Shown here: piece by piece, positions 46,071 through 62,263 of the stretch
Layout of the letters: every line of letters starts with the position of its first letter
Numbering within the stretch: the stretch's first letter is position 1
DNA from: Myrica gale
Taxonomy: Eukaryota; Streptophyta; Magnoliopsida; Fagales; Myricaceae
Length of the DNA: 64,000 nucleotides
Assembly: GCA_963930655.1 (NCBI GenBank)
Contig: OZ005611.1
Location: forward strand, 24,601,001-24,665,000
Direction of reading: 5' to 3'
The notes under the pieces: generated by a model
What the model was told of the DNA's origin: nothing
What the model saw: the letters and a program-made list of their open reading frames with translations, nothing else
Database searches by the model: none
Program-made: the position numbers and the translations under genes

Positions 46071-49000
46071 ATGGGTGACTGGCAACAACTCGTCCAATCC
46101 ATACTTCTGGGCCTTATTTTCTCTTTCCTCGTCGCCAAGCTCATCTCTATAGTCATCTCCTTCAAAGAAGACAACCTCTTTATCTCCCGCTCCGCCACAA
46201 CTCCCGAAATCCCGTACGACCGGATAGGGCGCGGGTCGGGCCCGTCCCATGACACCGAGTCGGTGATCGCCGAGCAGGGCAGCGTCAGAAACGATAGCGT
46301 ACCCCCTAGCGATGTGGAAAATGAGGACGAAGATGACGACGATTGGGAGGGAGTGGAGAGTACAGAGCTGGACGAGACCTTCAGCGCAGCAACGGCGTTC
46401 GTGGCGGCGTCTGCAGCGGATCGGCTCTCGGAGAAGGTCTCGAGCGACGTGCAGTTGAAGCTCTATGGGTTGTACAAGATTGCCACTGAGGGTCCTTGTA
46501 GCGCGCCGCAGCCTTCGGCTTTGAAAATGACATCTCGGGCAAAGTGGTATTGCATTTACGATTGGATTTCATTATTTTTTACCCCTTTTGTATGTGTTAG
46601 TTACATGGTAATTTGCGTTTTTGTTTTCTATTGGACTTTACGAGTATTATGGGATTCACGTGGGATGCGAATGCTTAAGTTTGGCCATGAGGATCATGGG
46701 GTGTAGGTCTTTGTTTGATTGAAATTGAAGGTCAATGTTTTAAACTATTGGATTTTTCGGTCAATGGAGGTTATTGGATATTGGGTATTCAGATTGTGCG
46801 TGGAGTTATCGTGGTCCATATCAAGCAACAAAGTTAATTAAGTATCTGAAAGGTGATATATGACTTACAAGCGCATTCCAATCTTGATTTGTCTGACTGT
46901 TGCCGGTTTAGAAGTATAGCATGTGAGATATTTATTTGGGAAATTCTCAATTTTCTTCGGGTAATTGCATGTGAGATATTATCATTTTTCTCTAATCTTG
47001 TGGGAAGAAAGCTGGCATTTGTTTGGGCGTTTGTGTTCAAATGAGAAATGATCATGTTAATGTTTTAGTCACAAATATATTTGCCGTGAGTGACACTATG
47101 AAACAGGTAAGATAGAAGAATTTGATTTGTACATAGAGTGGCGTGGGTAGGAGGTTTTAGCATGGAGGAAATATTCTAGGCAAGATTTCTTTCAACACTA
47201 AATAGAGGTCACTTGAGGAGGAGTCTGTCACGTGATGCTAAATCTACATTCGACATTTGATTACTTGTACTAGAAAAGTTTCAGACAAGTGAACGACTGA
47301 GGGAAATATGAAGTTCAAAATGGTCCAATGGAAGCAGAATTTCCAGGAACATTTGGAACATTTCATTTCTGAACAGAAGAGCCATTTTCATTTTCAAGTA
47401 GTGTTCGATAGATTACGTATTAATCAATATTCGATTGATTGGTCTGAGGTTATCGACAAAAAAGGCTTGTCTAAGTCACTTCCTTTCTTTTTGTCCAAGT
47501 TACTTCTTTTTTGTCCAAGTTAGAGACCTTGTCCCCTCCCCTCAACCCTTCTCTTTTCCAATTTCTCCTACCAAATAGTGTTGGAGTTGGCATTTTTCTG
47601 ACTTCCATTTAAATTGCCTGGACATTATACTTCTTTAGAGCTACAGAATTTGTGTTTTCTACTTTTGGCTCTGTGTGTGATTTTTTCTTCGGCCAATCTT
47701 TCGTGCTAGGCAAGCATGGCAGAAATTAGGTACTATGCCTCCAGAAGAAGCTATGCAGAAGTACATTGATATTGTGACAGAGCTATATCCTTCTTGGTTG
47801 GCCGGTTCAACTCTGGTTAGAAACTTTATGTTTTACCATCTTGCTTTTTCTTTGATAGTCGTAAACACATGCTTACTTGCTATTGGATTGTTTTTTGACC
47901 GATGGATAACTAGAAGAGCAGAGGTGGAGAAGGTGATGCACTGAGTGCTGATACTAGAGGACCAATGGGACCAGTTTTCAGCACTTTTGTCTATGAGGAA
48001 GAAGCGGGAAATGAGTCGTAAGGTTCTTGGAACTTCTTAATTTAGAAGGTTTTGTGTCTTCATTTTAAGCCCTTAAAAGAGTTCTGTAGCAGAGGCAGTT
48101 TCATGTTCGTTTTAAGTAATGTCTATTTGTATGCTGGCAGACACATAGATCATGTGCGTGTAAGTCTTGACTTGGCTTTGATGTGGCTCAGCTGGAAGCT
48201 GAGTATGTTCTGAACTTAATGATCCCCTACTATGCTAATTTTCAATCTTCTGTGTAGTTTCCAGGAAAATGGATGCTATTCATGCCTTTGCCAGGGAAGG
48301 AGAACTGGATAATTTGCTCAAGTGTATCGAAGGCGGTGTTTCCGTAAATACTAGAGGTTTGTTTCTTTGTGGCTATGTACATTATGAATTTTTTGTACAA
48401 GTTTTCCATGATATCAATTCTTTGTTGAATTCCTATGATAATGGTTGTTGAGATGCTAGGTGTACAGAGTTTTAATTGAGCTTTTGGAGGTTAATTTAAA
48501 CAGTCCAAGCGGCTTGTGAACCACTTAGGCTAAGCGTTTAAGAGTGCATTTACCCATTGAAGGAGCCAAGCTCGAGCTTTATTTTCAAACTCAGAATGTT
48601 TAAGAAGAAGCCAACGCTTGGGCAAAGTTAGGATTGACTCTACTAAATAGAAGGGGTTAAATGCACTTTGCACCTTCTAATTTTGAGAGTCTTGATACTT
48701 TGCACCCCTATCTATTATTTTTATCGTATTGCACCCACCAACTATTGATTTCAGACTCTTTGCACCCTTTGTTAAAAAATTTCATCAGTTTGGATGGAAA
48801 TTTGCCATCCAAATTAACTGAAAAATTATGGTACAAAATTATCATTTTGCACGTCAAAAAGTCATCTGCCATCCAAATTAACTGAAAATTCTAAGGGAGG
48901 GTACATAGTTTGATGAAAAAATAATTACAACAATTCAGTATTCGTTCCAGTATCTCATAAAATCTGGCTGCGTTGTTGATGGTAGTATACTTGGAAGTCA

Positions 49001-50089
49001 ACACAAAGAAAACAGCTTGAAGAACAGACTCAAGTTCTGATAAAAATTAGCTGAAATAGCTAGGAAATAGTGTCTCATTGTAGCTCAAGGTCAAAGATTG
49101 ACATAAATTCAAGCAAGCTGATTTGAAACTCTCCCGTACTGAACTCAGTTGTATTTGGTATGGGCTCTTTAGCCCCAGAATATATTCTGCTTGTTGGAGT
49201 ACATGTATGAGTTCATCAATTGTTTGTAGGTGGATCTTTCCTGCTTTCTTGTGTTCATTTATTTTGTAAACCATGTGATTTTAGATCTCCTTGGATTTAG
49301 GAATGCTGCTGCAACCTTTGAAAGAAGCTTGTTAGGATATCAGTGAAATTGGTTAAGACACTCGTGTGATTTATAGCAGCTTTCACAACAGGAGCTCAGT
49401 GTTGTTCTGCTGCCAATTAATAAAGCTTGTAGACTATTAGGATGCTTCTATCAGTCCTATGTTTTATGTGTACTGCATGGTTTCTGTCTAAAAAAAGACG
49501 AGCACAAAGGAGTTGGTCTTTTAGCTTAACCTTAATTTATGTCCTAGGATAATGAAGACTTATGTTCCTTTTTAAAACAGTTTGCCTAATTAATTGCAGA
49601 TAGCGAGGGTCGGACCCCATTGCACTGGGCTGTAGATCGTGGCCGCCTTAACATTGCTGAACTGCTCATTAACAGGAGTGCTGAAGTAAATGTAAAGGTA
49701 CTTCAAATGACTTTTGCCTTTTCAGTTGGCCAGACAGACATAAGTCGTATTTCACTCTGCCTTGTTACCTGTTTTGGCTAGAGTGGAAAGGAACTTTTAA
49801 TCGTCTTCCTTCAAGCATTTGCCCCATTAATTTAAGGATTTGTTCGTGCTGATATTTCTTTGCCTTATCAACTTTCTTATCTGTAATTAAATTCCTCTTT
49901 TTCCGTCTCTATTGGAAGGACAATGATGGTCAAACACCATTGCATTATGCTGTCATATGTGAGAGAGAAGCCATTGCCGAATATCTTGTGAAGCAAAATG
50001 CAGACAGAGATTTAAAGGACAACGAAGACAGTTCCCCTTCTGATCTTTGTGAGGCAAACTGGCCTTGGATGCAATGTGCAGGGAAGTAG
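46071..50089 (+). CDS. Membrane-anchored ankyrin acyl-CoA-binding protein (ACBP1/2 type)
   Basis: Exons 46071-46546, 47710-47815, 47914-48017, 48265-48356, 49600-49697 and 49919-50089, total 348 aa (Arabidopsis ACBP1/2 338-354). An N-terminal membrane anchor (about residues 12-31) precedes an acidic stretch ([11 protein letters not shown]), the acyl-CoA-binding domain (about 100-195, with [26 protein letters not shown] and [12 protein letters not shown]), a conserved [15 protein letters not shown] linker and C-terminal ankyrin repeats ([27 protein letters not shown]). The family binds long-chain acyl-CoA and phospholipids at ER and plasma membranes and recruits partners through the ankyrin repeats. 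Intron 4 carries a repeat fragment. It matches At5g53470 in type and neighbourhood. Confidence 0.94.
48655..48910. repeat. Repeat fragment in ACBP intron 4
   Basis: Starts GGGTTAAATGCACTTTGCAC, with TTTGCACCC repeated three times, and contains CCATCCAAATTAACTGAAAA twice (48806 and 48872). The beginning resembles Mutator-like ends, but no second end or target duplication is visible. Confidence 0.45.
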
Positions 50090-50860
50090 ATGGACGAAAA
50101 GTTTCTTGGCTTTAGGTTCCTTCCTTGCTGAAGTTATTTTTGACCATTTTCTGTTGGATGTATATGTTTATGTATAACCCTTAAAACTTCTTATATCGCT
50201 CAGATGTATTAAACTTGGCGATTAAGTTCTTTCTACCTGGGTCCCTGCCCCATTACTTTTTCTTTTGAAAATTTTCTTCACGAGATTGAATTGAAAACAT
50301 GTGAAGGCCGAATTCAAGGGGCAAGAGACCATGTCTGTGCATTCTTTTGTTATGGAATTATCAAAATGATTCACGAACCTTGCTTCCATGGGATGGGAGC
50401 CTAATGTTGCAGAAAGAGACATTATACCGAGAGAAGTAACTGCTAGAAATCTCTCTCTGAAATCTTTTGGCGAAGGAAACGATTGTCCCTGTCCTAGGAA
50501 AGCCGTCATATTTGGCTTGCATTCGACTGAAAAAAACTTTGTGCGTGCTACATTGCTACTGTATCCGGTACACTGTTAAGATTGGAATTTTTTTCTTTAT
50601 CCCCCGGTCACTCAAAACTGGTTGGCCAAAAAAAATTGTGTATTACTTCCCACAATGGGGGAAAACACAACATTTCTAATGGAGTAAATCCGTATGATGT
50701 CACTATCTCAAAATTGAACAGAAGAAAATGGAGCAGGAGGGAGCTAATTCTTTTCCACATAGTTTCCTTCTACCCTATGGACCAAGCACCAAGAAGGAAG
50801 CAGCTAAGGCAAGATCTTGTTTGTCCAATTTTTCAATTCTCTTTGCAACGTCTAAAGATC
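50090..50860. other. Convergent 3' region of ACBP and BiP
   Basis: Holds both 3' UTRs. Open frames on either strand here have no family support. Confidence 0.5.
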
Positions 50861-53830
<2,970 letters not shown>

Positions 53831-53952
53831 AGCGTACAGCTCCAAACCTTTCTTATGTATATTATAGTAGAAAGTTTCCGATTTTTGCTTGCGTGTTTGT
53901 CCCTGTCCCAGACTCCCAGTTCGAAGTTGTTGGTTCCCCATCTGAGAGAGTT

Positions 53953-54147
53953 ACATATATAGGGGATGGTTCCGCAAGTATAGCGAGGAGTCGGCATTTC
54001 AGTGATTTGTCATCGATGATGACGTGGACCAATGTAATTTAGGACTTTATGGACGGTGAAGCGTCCGTCTTCCGTGAAGCCAGCCGGAGTCGGTGTTTCA
54101 GAGATTTGTGTCATCCGTGATGACGTGGACCAGTGGAGTTGAGGACC
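53953..54147 (-). promoter_or_regulatory. BiP promoter with duplicated UPR module
   Basis: On the minus strand, TATA box CTATATATG lies at 53954-53962, about 125 bp before the ATG. Upstream, ATTGGTCCACGTCATC (54018-54033) equals the plant unfolded-protein-response element (P-UPRE) as I know it from Arabidopsis BiP; a second copy ACTGGTCCACGTCATC (54119-54134) differs by one base. Each sits in a duplicated block of about 58 bp (53988-54045 and 54087-54147) that also shares GAGTCGG and TTTCAG. ACGTCA cores bind bZIP28/bZIP60-type factors. Confidence 0.85.
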
Positions 54148-54708
54148 TCTCGGCTTTGAGCCAATGAAAATGGGTGTTTTGTGTTGGGAAGATCCTGGTC
54201 GTTCATTTTCCAAATCTCGCCGCGGTCTTTCTTGGTCAGAAAGAAAGTGCTGTTCACGATTGCCACATGTCGAAGAATATATATCGAAAATGGCTGAACT
54301 GCTGAGCGTTTTTTATTGGGTCATAGCTCTCCTAAATGGATTTCATGCCCATATTCTCTGGGCCTCATCATGTACTGGGCCTGGGCTTAATCTTGGGCCT
54401 CATAAACAATCCATAGACCAGAATTATGTTACCTCTAAATTAAATATCTCCTTTATCTTATCATATAATTACCTCTAAATTAATGATGGATAATTGCTTA
54501 AACTATAGAGACCGGATGATAATTTGTTTCAATAATAAATTCCGAAGAAAAAGCCATGCTCAGCCTATTACCCCGGCCCTCACTTCTAACTGTCACCAAC
54601 CGTTTCTCCCACCACCCAGCTGGGTCATTGGGACCAAAGGCAAATAAACAAATCCACCAAATCTTCCCATGCCACTCTTTCTCCCTCGGGTGTAGCTCTT
54701 CCTCTCCA

Positions 54709-56697
54709 ATGGCGAAGGCGGTGGTGTACACTCTCATGGCCGCCGCCTTCGTCGTCCTCATGGTCTTCTACCCCTCCAAGCAGCATCTTCCTGATCAGTG
54801 TAGCAAAAATCGCCGTCTTGGCCACAAATTCCCGGCCACATCTTTCGTCACACTAGTCGTAGAAATGGAAAGATTGGCTGAAATTCACGAACCTAGGAAC
54901 CCCATTAACCCGCTGGATTTGAAAAACGATTCCTTTCTCGGCGATCTTGCAGATGCATACGAGCATTTTAGTGAAGGAAATTTGAATATAACTCTGAGGT
55001 TGAGGATTCTGTTTCCTTTCTTAGACAAGGCACCGAGTGATGGGGTGGTAAGTTTCAAGGAGCTAGGGGATTGGATGGCAGAACAAACTCTTGAAAGATT
55101 GCAGTATATGACAGAGAAAGAATTGGCATCTCGTGACAGGGATGGGGACCAAGCCATATCTCTCAGGGAGTATCTACCTCATTTTTCCAACGACGACATA
55201 GGTAGTTGATGAATTCTTGTACATTTAAGATGAATGTATGCTCCATTTGGTTGCCTAGAGAACGAACGGGGGGTAAATAAGTTTTGAAATTTATAGATCC
55301 TTGCGTTTAAAATGTGATGTACTACAAAGTGAAACAAAAATTAATTTGGTATGACATGATCATGGATAAAAGTTTTTGTGTCCCATCATCAGAAATTTTC
55401 TTTCGGTTTCTTTGTTTTCTTGGTAAGCAAATGGGGCAAATAGATATTATATTGGATAGAATTTTGACATTCAAGAGTGTGAAATAGAGAAAAACGGAAT
55501 GGGACATGGTGAAGCTGGATGGTGGAAGGAGCAACTTGAGAATGCTGATGCTGATCAAAATGGATCTCTTAGCTTTGATGAGTTCAAAGAGTAGAATTTA
55601 TTTTTCCTCTCTTCCCCTTTTTATCTTATTCGTGGGTTGAAATTCAAAAATCAGTTGTGCAAGCTTGTTGTCTAACTTGATGAATGGAACCCATATTGTC
55701 ATTCAGCTTTTTACACCCAGAAGACAGTGACAACAAGAGAGTCCAGGAATGGCTTTTGAAAGAAAAGATACAGTAAGTTATTTCTTGATTTGTATTTATA
55801 CTGTAAGTCAAGCATTCGTGAGCTATATTGTACAGTGCCAAGAGATCAATGACAGGTATTTTCAGAAATCTTGCTCTTCGAAAACTTACTATTAGCTTAT
55901 TGCCTTCACATGACGATTTCTTTGCAGGCATATGGACCATGATGGTGATGGGAAACTCAATTTCATGGAATTCTATGAACAAGCTTATGATGTGTTCAAG
56001 AATTATGTGGGATTTGAAACTGCTGGGGCTGACTTACCCACGGCCGAAGAGAAGTTTGCAGAGCTTGATGTGAACAAGGACAGGTATGCATTCCTTGAAA
56101 CTTGAAACAAGTTTTTCATTCAAAATTCTGCTTGACTGGAGGTTTCTGCTCAAATACTTTTATTTACTTTCCACTCTACGGGATTATATCTTTAGGATCA
56201 ATGTTAAAGGTGGATAAGCTAGCTGCTATCTTGTCATGCGCTCACTTCTTGTCTGCCTTGCAGATTCTTGGCAGTGGAAGAATTGAAACCAATATTCCAT
56301 TATCTTCACCCAGGAGAACTGTCTCATGCAAAGTATTACACTGGTTACCTAATTCAGCAGGTCAGTTGCTATTCCATCACTGTAGCCTCTGCAATACCTA
56401 TGTAATTAAAGTAACTTCATGGCATAATAAAGCCTATAAATAATCTATTTGGATCAAGATTAGAGAAAGAACAACAGATCCAATGGGCCTAACCAATGTC
56501 TGCTTCAGAAGGAAAAAATGAATTGCAAATATGGTTGTCAATTTCTTGACATGTGGCTTTTTTTCATTCAGGCTGATGACAACAAAGATGGGAACTTATC
56601 ACTTGATGAGATGCTCAATCACGAGTATGTTTTCTATAGCACAGTCTATAATGAAAGCAATGGAGATTATGATGAAGACTACCACGATGAACTGTGA
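54709..56697 (+). CDS. Six-EF-hand CREC-type (reticulocalbin-like) protein with HDEL
   Basis: Exons 54709-55201, 55488-55590, 55707-55772, 55928-56083, 56264-56360 and 56572-56697, total 346 aa. A hydrophobic N-terminus (TLMAAAFVVLMVF) serves as signal or anchor. Six EF-hand loops start near residues 106 (degenerate, DKAPSDG), 143 (DRDGDQ), 185 (DADQNG), 224 (DHDGDG), 268 (DVNKDR) and 307 (DDNKDG), the layout of reticulocalbin, calumenin and Cab45. The C-terminus YHDEL gives ER retention. It probably buffers or senses calcium in the ER or early secretory path. An in-frame ATG at 54556 would add 51 residues; I prefer 54709, which puts the hydrophobic signal at the N-terminus. Divergent from BiP, with the UPR elements between. 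Confidence 0.92.
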
Positions 56698-58229
56698 AGT
56701 GTGATCCCCCATCTTCCTTTTTCTCAGCACTCTAGTACAGAGGAAATGGGAAAAACAAAAGAAAGAAACCAGAAACTCTTTCTGTGTTCTTATCTCTTGG
56801 ACAGTGCTGAGTCTCTCATTTTATGCAGAAGCGCCTAAGTAGCTCTCTCCAGCATACAGAGATTTCATTTATTCTGAAAGAAGGTCTACCTCAATGTAGA
56901 CACCAAAACTTTAGTTTGCAATTTTTTTTTTCTTTTCTCTTTTGATTTATTTTCCTCAAATATCAGAACTGGAGGAAACATCCAACAGCTTTAAATGTAC
57001 TGAAATAGAATGAATACAGGGTAGGAGCCTGATCTGACTACTGCATTAAAAGGCTACAGTTGGAAGTTGGAATTGCTTTGCAATTGTATATGGGGAAAAA
57101 TATAGCACTTTGTTTCTCACTCCTATATTCTGAGTATTGTAGGAAAAGTGTTTTTCTTTAGAGGAGGCTTGGTATTGAATAAGGAGATGATTGTGTTTGG
57201 TTTAGTGGATGGCCATTGTTATTGATCAATCCACTTAAGATGGATCTGTTTTATTAGCAAACCTTTTATTTTATTTGCCAAGATTCTGCCACTATCTGAA
57301 AACTTCTTATCTTCTCTGTATTTCTTTCCTTATTTTGTGGGCACTCAACATAAAAAAGAATGCAATAAGATCTTCAAACGTATATTTGTGGATGACATGT
57401 TACCAGTTGTTTTACTTTAATGTTTAGAGTTTAAAATGTTACTAATGTGACAGACATCTTATAGATATTACAATCCTTTGGTCCAATAATAAGAAAAGAT
57501 AAAGAAACAAAGAAATCAAAAGAAAAAGAGAAAATTTAACAAAAAATTTATTTTGTGCTCTCGAATTATGGGCGAGCACGATTTTGAGAGTTAGATTTTA
57601 TTTGAGAACGGAGGTTAATGAATTTTGTTAGTTCAATTGCTTATGACGAACTTGGTAGTTCAGACTCCAAACATGTCATTAATCATGTAAATCACCAGTA
57701 CAAAATGAAATTTCTCGTAGTAATTAAGTATAATAAGTCTTAATTTTATTAATAATCGGTCTAATATAAAAAATATTAAAAGCTGATAATAAAATAGCCA
57801 CGTGATATCAACAACATTGTGCCAGCCTATACAACACATATCGTCTTCGTTCATGACTAAATAACCTTTGAACAAATCCATTATAAGCTGACGTTTTCTT
57901 TTTCTTTTTCTTTTCCACTTTTTTTTTTAAAGAATAAGCTGGAGCTTTATTATTTAGGAATAATAAAGCTTCAATTATTTAGGAGTTCTTATCGACTCCA
58001 AAGTATAAAATTATTTGTGGGGCCTACGTGACAACGCACACCTTCCGCCACGGCAATTTTCAAGAGGAGGACGCAAAAAGCCAACGGTTATGATCTGTTT
58101 AAATTTGTCTGGGCGGTTCCGATCTGTCTAAAATAGCACTGGGTTCCCCTAGATAAAAGTTTCTATTGCCAAAATTTCACCAAACAAAAAAGAAACGGTT
58201 AAAATAAATGAAATTGTATATTTGACAGA
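56698..58229. other. EF-hand gene 3' region and importin upstream spacer
   Basis: Probable 3' UTR to about 57100, then AT-rich spacer. A minus-strand 73-codon frame near 57660-57881 has no family support. From about 58015 the sequence becomes promoter-like. Confidence 0.45.
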
Positions 58230-59543
58230 TCTCTCTCTCTCTCGGTTCCTACGCTCTCTCTGTCTCTCTCCCTTGTTTTCTGGGATTCAGAGCGTCTTTA
58301 AGCTCTTCCCGGTCAGTGACCGTACTGTCTACCTCCCTCGATTTCGTCAACCAGCAGGTAATTTTGTTATTACCTACCCAAAAGGCCGAGTTCGTTAATG
58401 TTAAAGATGGTTTTGTAGAGTGATTTGGAGATTCGAACTAGGTTTTACTGATCTCTGGTTCGGTTCCTTTCTCATCAATGTTTTTCATATGCTCGAATTG
58501 TGATTTATTCCTGGCAGTTGTCTTAATCTAATTACTAGTTAGTGTGCTATTGAAGCGCATTAAAATTTGGTGGAGTTGTCTGCGATGCTGCATTCAATCT
58601 GATTTGATCTGTGCTGTTCTTCAACTTGTACGTATATATGGTTATGCTAGGTTTTCAGATAGAAGGGCCTAGAATGAGGTTTTTTCATTGATCGGTGTGG
58701 TTCAAGTTAGTGTTTCTAGTTTATTGATTTTGGTTTATAGTGGGTTACGGGGGTTATTTTGATTGGATTTATATGTATTTTGGGTGAACTATGGGTTTCT
58801 GATTTATTGTGTATCTGTGGCTTATTAAGAGTATATTTACACCCTAAGATTGTTGAGGAATTTATAGCCGGACAATCGGATAATAGAGTTTCATTTTGAA
58901 AAGCAATGAAAAAGGCGTCTCAGTATTTGTTTCAGTAGTTATTTAGTGCACCTCATTTACTCCTATGGTTACAATTCCCAATTGATTATGCGTTGTCTTC
59001 AGGTATTTGTCTGATACTGATGACAATCCTTTCACAGCCCACCTTAGAGTCTGGACTTTCTTGTTGATCTTTCATGGGTAGTTATTTCTGATTTGGGTCC
59101 ATGTAATCGTTTTATTTTAAAAAAATTCCCTGCACCTGAAAATTATTTTACACAGTTATGTTTCGTTTGACCTTTGGTTTGCCTTGGAAAATGATGACAT
59201 ATAAAGGAATTCGATGATCATACATTTTTATGCAATTTGGTTCAGAAATTTGGAGACATGCACAGAAGACACGAGTATTTCCAACCTAACTAATTATCTG
59301 CGTTTCTTCACTTGGGTTCTGTTTTACTTTAGTTAGGGAACGGAAATGTCTCCTATATTTTTTACTTTCTTTCTCTTCCTTCTACTTACTCTTTGGTTTG
59401 ATCACACTGCTGTCCCTTCTTAACTATGTTATTCATTTCTTAATGGAGGTGGGTTTGGGATGGGTAAGAGACTTGTGTGGCCCTAATAAGCTTGCTGATC
59501 TTTAATGTCTCTGAGTATTATATTTGATTCTTCCAGATAGTAT
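58230..59543 (+). promoter_or_regulatory. Importin beta leader with a long 5' UTR intron
   Basis: A CTCTCTCTCTC run (58230-58275) marks the likely start region. A good donor CAGCAG/GTAATT at 58357/58358 and acceptor TTCTTCCAG ending at 59536, seven bases before the ATG, bound an intron of 1179 bp in the leader. Such leader introns often raise expression of plant housekeeping genes. Confidence 0.7.
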
Positions 59544-62263
59544 ATGGCGATGGAAGTTACCCAGATTCTTCTGAAAGCACAATCGATTGATGGAACTGTG
59601 CGGAAGCATGCAGAAGACAGTTTAAACCAGTTTCAGGAGCAAAATCTTCCCAGTTTCTTTCTCTCGTTGTCTGGAGAGCTAGCAAATAATGATAAGCCTG
59701 TTGAGAGTCGTAAATTGGCGGGTTTGATACTTAAGAATGCCTTGGATGCTAAAGAACAACATAGAAAATTTAAGCTTTCTCAAAGATGGCTGTCACTAGA
59801 TGCCACCGTGAAGGCCCAGATCAAGACATGCTTGTTACAGACCCTCTCTGCTCCTGCTCCTGATGCTAGGTCAACAGCATCTCAAGTCATTGCAAAGGTT
59901 GCAGGCATCGAGTTGCCTCAGAAACAGTGGCCTGAGCTGATAGGGTCGCTTTTATCAAATATTCACCAGCTACCAGCTAATGTTAAGCAAGCCACTTTGG
60001 AAACACTTGGGTATTTGTGTGAGGAAGTTTCTCCTAATGTCGTGGATCAAGATCAAGTGAATAAAATACTTACTGCTGTAGTTCAGGGTATGAATGCATC
60101 TGAAGGGAACAATGATGTTAGGCTTGCTGCTACTAGAGCACTGCTTAATGCTTTGGGCTTTGCTCATGCAAATTTTAGCAACGATATGGAGCGCGATTAT
60201 ATCATGAGAGTTATTTGTGAGTCAACATTGTCTCCAGAATTGAAGATACGGCAGGCAGCTTTTGAGTGTTTGGTCTCCATCTCATCAATTTACTATGAGA
60301 AATTAGCTCCTTACATCCAGGACATATTTAACCTTACGGCAAAAGCTGTGGGAGAAGATGAGGAACCTGTCGCTCTTCAAGCAATCGAGTTCTGGAGTTC
60401 AATTTGTGATGAGGAGATAGATATCCTCGATGATTATGGGGGTGATTTCACTGGGGACTCTTCCATTCCTTGTTTTTACTTTATCAAGCAGGCCCTTCCT
60501 GCCCTTGTCCCTATGCTGTTGGAGACACTCCTTAAACAAGAGGAAGATCAGGATCAGGATGAAGGGGCTTGGAATATTGCGATGGCAGGGGGCACTTGCC
60601 TTGGTTTGGTTGGGCGTGCAGTGGGAGATGATATTGTCCCACTTGTTATGCCGTTTATTGAAGAGAACATTACAAAACCTGATTGGAGGCAAAGGGAAGC
60701 AGCCACATATGCTTTTGGTTCAATTTTGGAGGGTCCTTCCCCTGACAAGTTAATACCTCTGGTCAATGTTGCTTTAACATTCATGCTTAGTGCTTTAACA
60801 AAGGACCCAAGTAACCATGTGAAGGACACTACTGCTTGGACCCTAGGGCGAATCTTTGAATTTCTTCATGGTTCAATCGTGGAGATGCCAATAATTAGTC
60901 AAGAAAATTGCCAACAGATCGTTACTGTTCTGCTTCAGAGCATGAAGGATGTTCCAAATGTCACTGAGAAGGCCTGTGGCGCTCTATATTTTCTTGCCCA
61001 GGGTTATGAGGAGGGGGCCCCATCATCTCCTCTAACTCCCTTTTTCCAGGAAATTGTTCAAGCCCTTCTCGCTGTTACACACAGAGAAGACGCTGGTGAA
61101 TCTCGATTGAGGACTGCTGCATATGAAACATTGAATGAAGTGGTGAGGTGTTCGATTGATGAAACAGCTCCCATGGTGTTGCAGCTTGTTCCTGTCGTCA
61201 TGATGGAACTGCACAATACTCTTGAGGGGCAGAAGCTTTCTTCTGATGATAGAGAGAAGCAGAGCGAATTACAAGGCCTTCTTTGTGGGTGCTTACAGGT
61301 CATCATTCAGAAGCTAGGGTCATCAGAGCCAACTAAATATGTCTTTATGCAGTATGCAGATCAGGTGATGGGTCTATTCCTGAGAGTTTTTGCTTGTAGA
61401 AGTGCCACTGTGCATGAAGAAGCCATGCTGGCAATTGGAGCCCTTGCTTATGCTGCTGGCCCAGATTTTGCAAAATACATGCCTGAGTATTACAAGTATT
61501 TAGAGATGGGTCTTCAAAATTTTGAGGAGTACCAAGTGTGTGCTGTGACTGTTGGTGTCGTGGGGGACGTATGCAGGGCATTGGAGGATAAGATTCTTGC
61601 CTACTGTGATGGGATTATGACACAACTCCTTAAAAATTTATCGAGCAATCAGTTGCACCGTTCTGTTAAGCCTCCTATATTCTCATGCTTTGGTGATATA
61701 GCTCTGGCAATTGGAGAGAACTTTGAGAAATACTTAATGTATGCCATGCCCATGCTCCAGGGTGCAGCAGAGTTGTCTGCTCACACATCAGGTGCTGATG
61801 ATGATATGACAGAGTATACCAATTCTCTGCGAAATGGAATCTTGGAGGCATATTCTGGAATTTTCCAAGGCTTCAAGAACTCTCCTAAAACCCAGCTCTT
61901 GATTCCCTATGCGCCTCACATCCTCCAGTTCTTGGACAGCATATACATGGAGAAAGACATGTGAGTTTCTTTATAAAACAATGTTGATTTTCCCTTTTTT
62001 CTCGTTTGAAATGTTTCTTTTCATGTTATATTTCCTGAAGTCGTTTTCTTCAACTTATTTGTAGGGATGATGTGGTGATGAAAACTGCTGTTGGAGTCCT
62101 TGGAGATCTAGCAGATACACTTGGAAGTAATGCAGGTTCTTTGATACAGCAATCTCTGTCAAGCAAAGACTTTTTAAATGAATGCTTGTCCTCAGATGAC
62201 CATTTGATTAAAGAATCTGCTGAATGGGCCAGATTGGCCATTGGTCGCGCCATTTCCGTTTGA
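59544..62263 (+). CDS. KPNB1: Importin subunit beta-1 (nuclear import receptor)
   Basis: Two coding exons, 59544-61960 and 62065-62263, joined at AT/G, give 871 aa, the size of Arabidopsis importin beta-1 (At5g53480, about 870). The N-terminal IBN domain (QNLPSFFLSLSGELAN, SRKLAGLILKNAL) binds Ran-GTP; HEAT repeats fill the rest, with conserved DWRQREAATYAFGSILEGP, NHVKDTTAWTLGRIFE and an acidic loop (EEDQDQDEGAW) near 340. It carries importin-alpha/cargo complexes through nuclear pores. A second Met at residue 3 (MEVTQ) is also a possible start. No truncation or frame problem seen. Confidence 0.97.

Noticed and set aside
47816-47943. Possible ACBP end at the TGA near 47943
   Set aside because: Splicing 47815 to 47914 gives the conserved GPMGPVF linker and ankyrin exons in frame.
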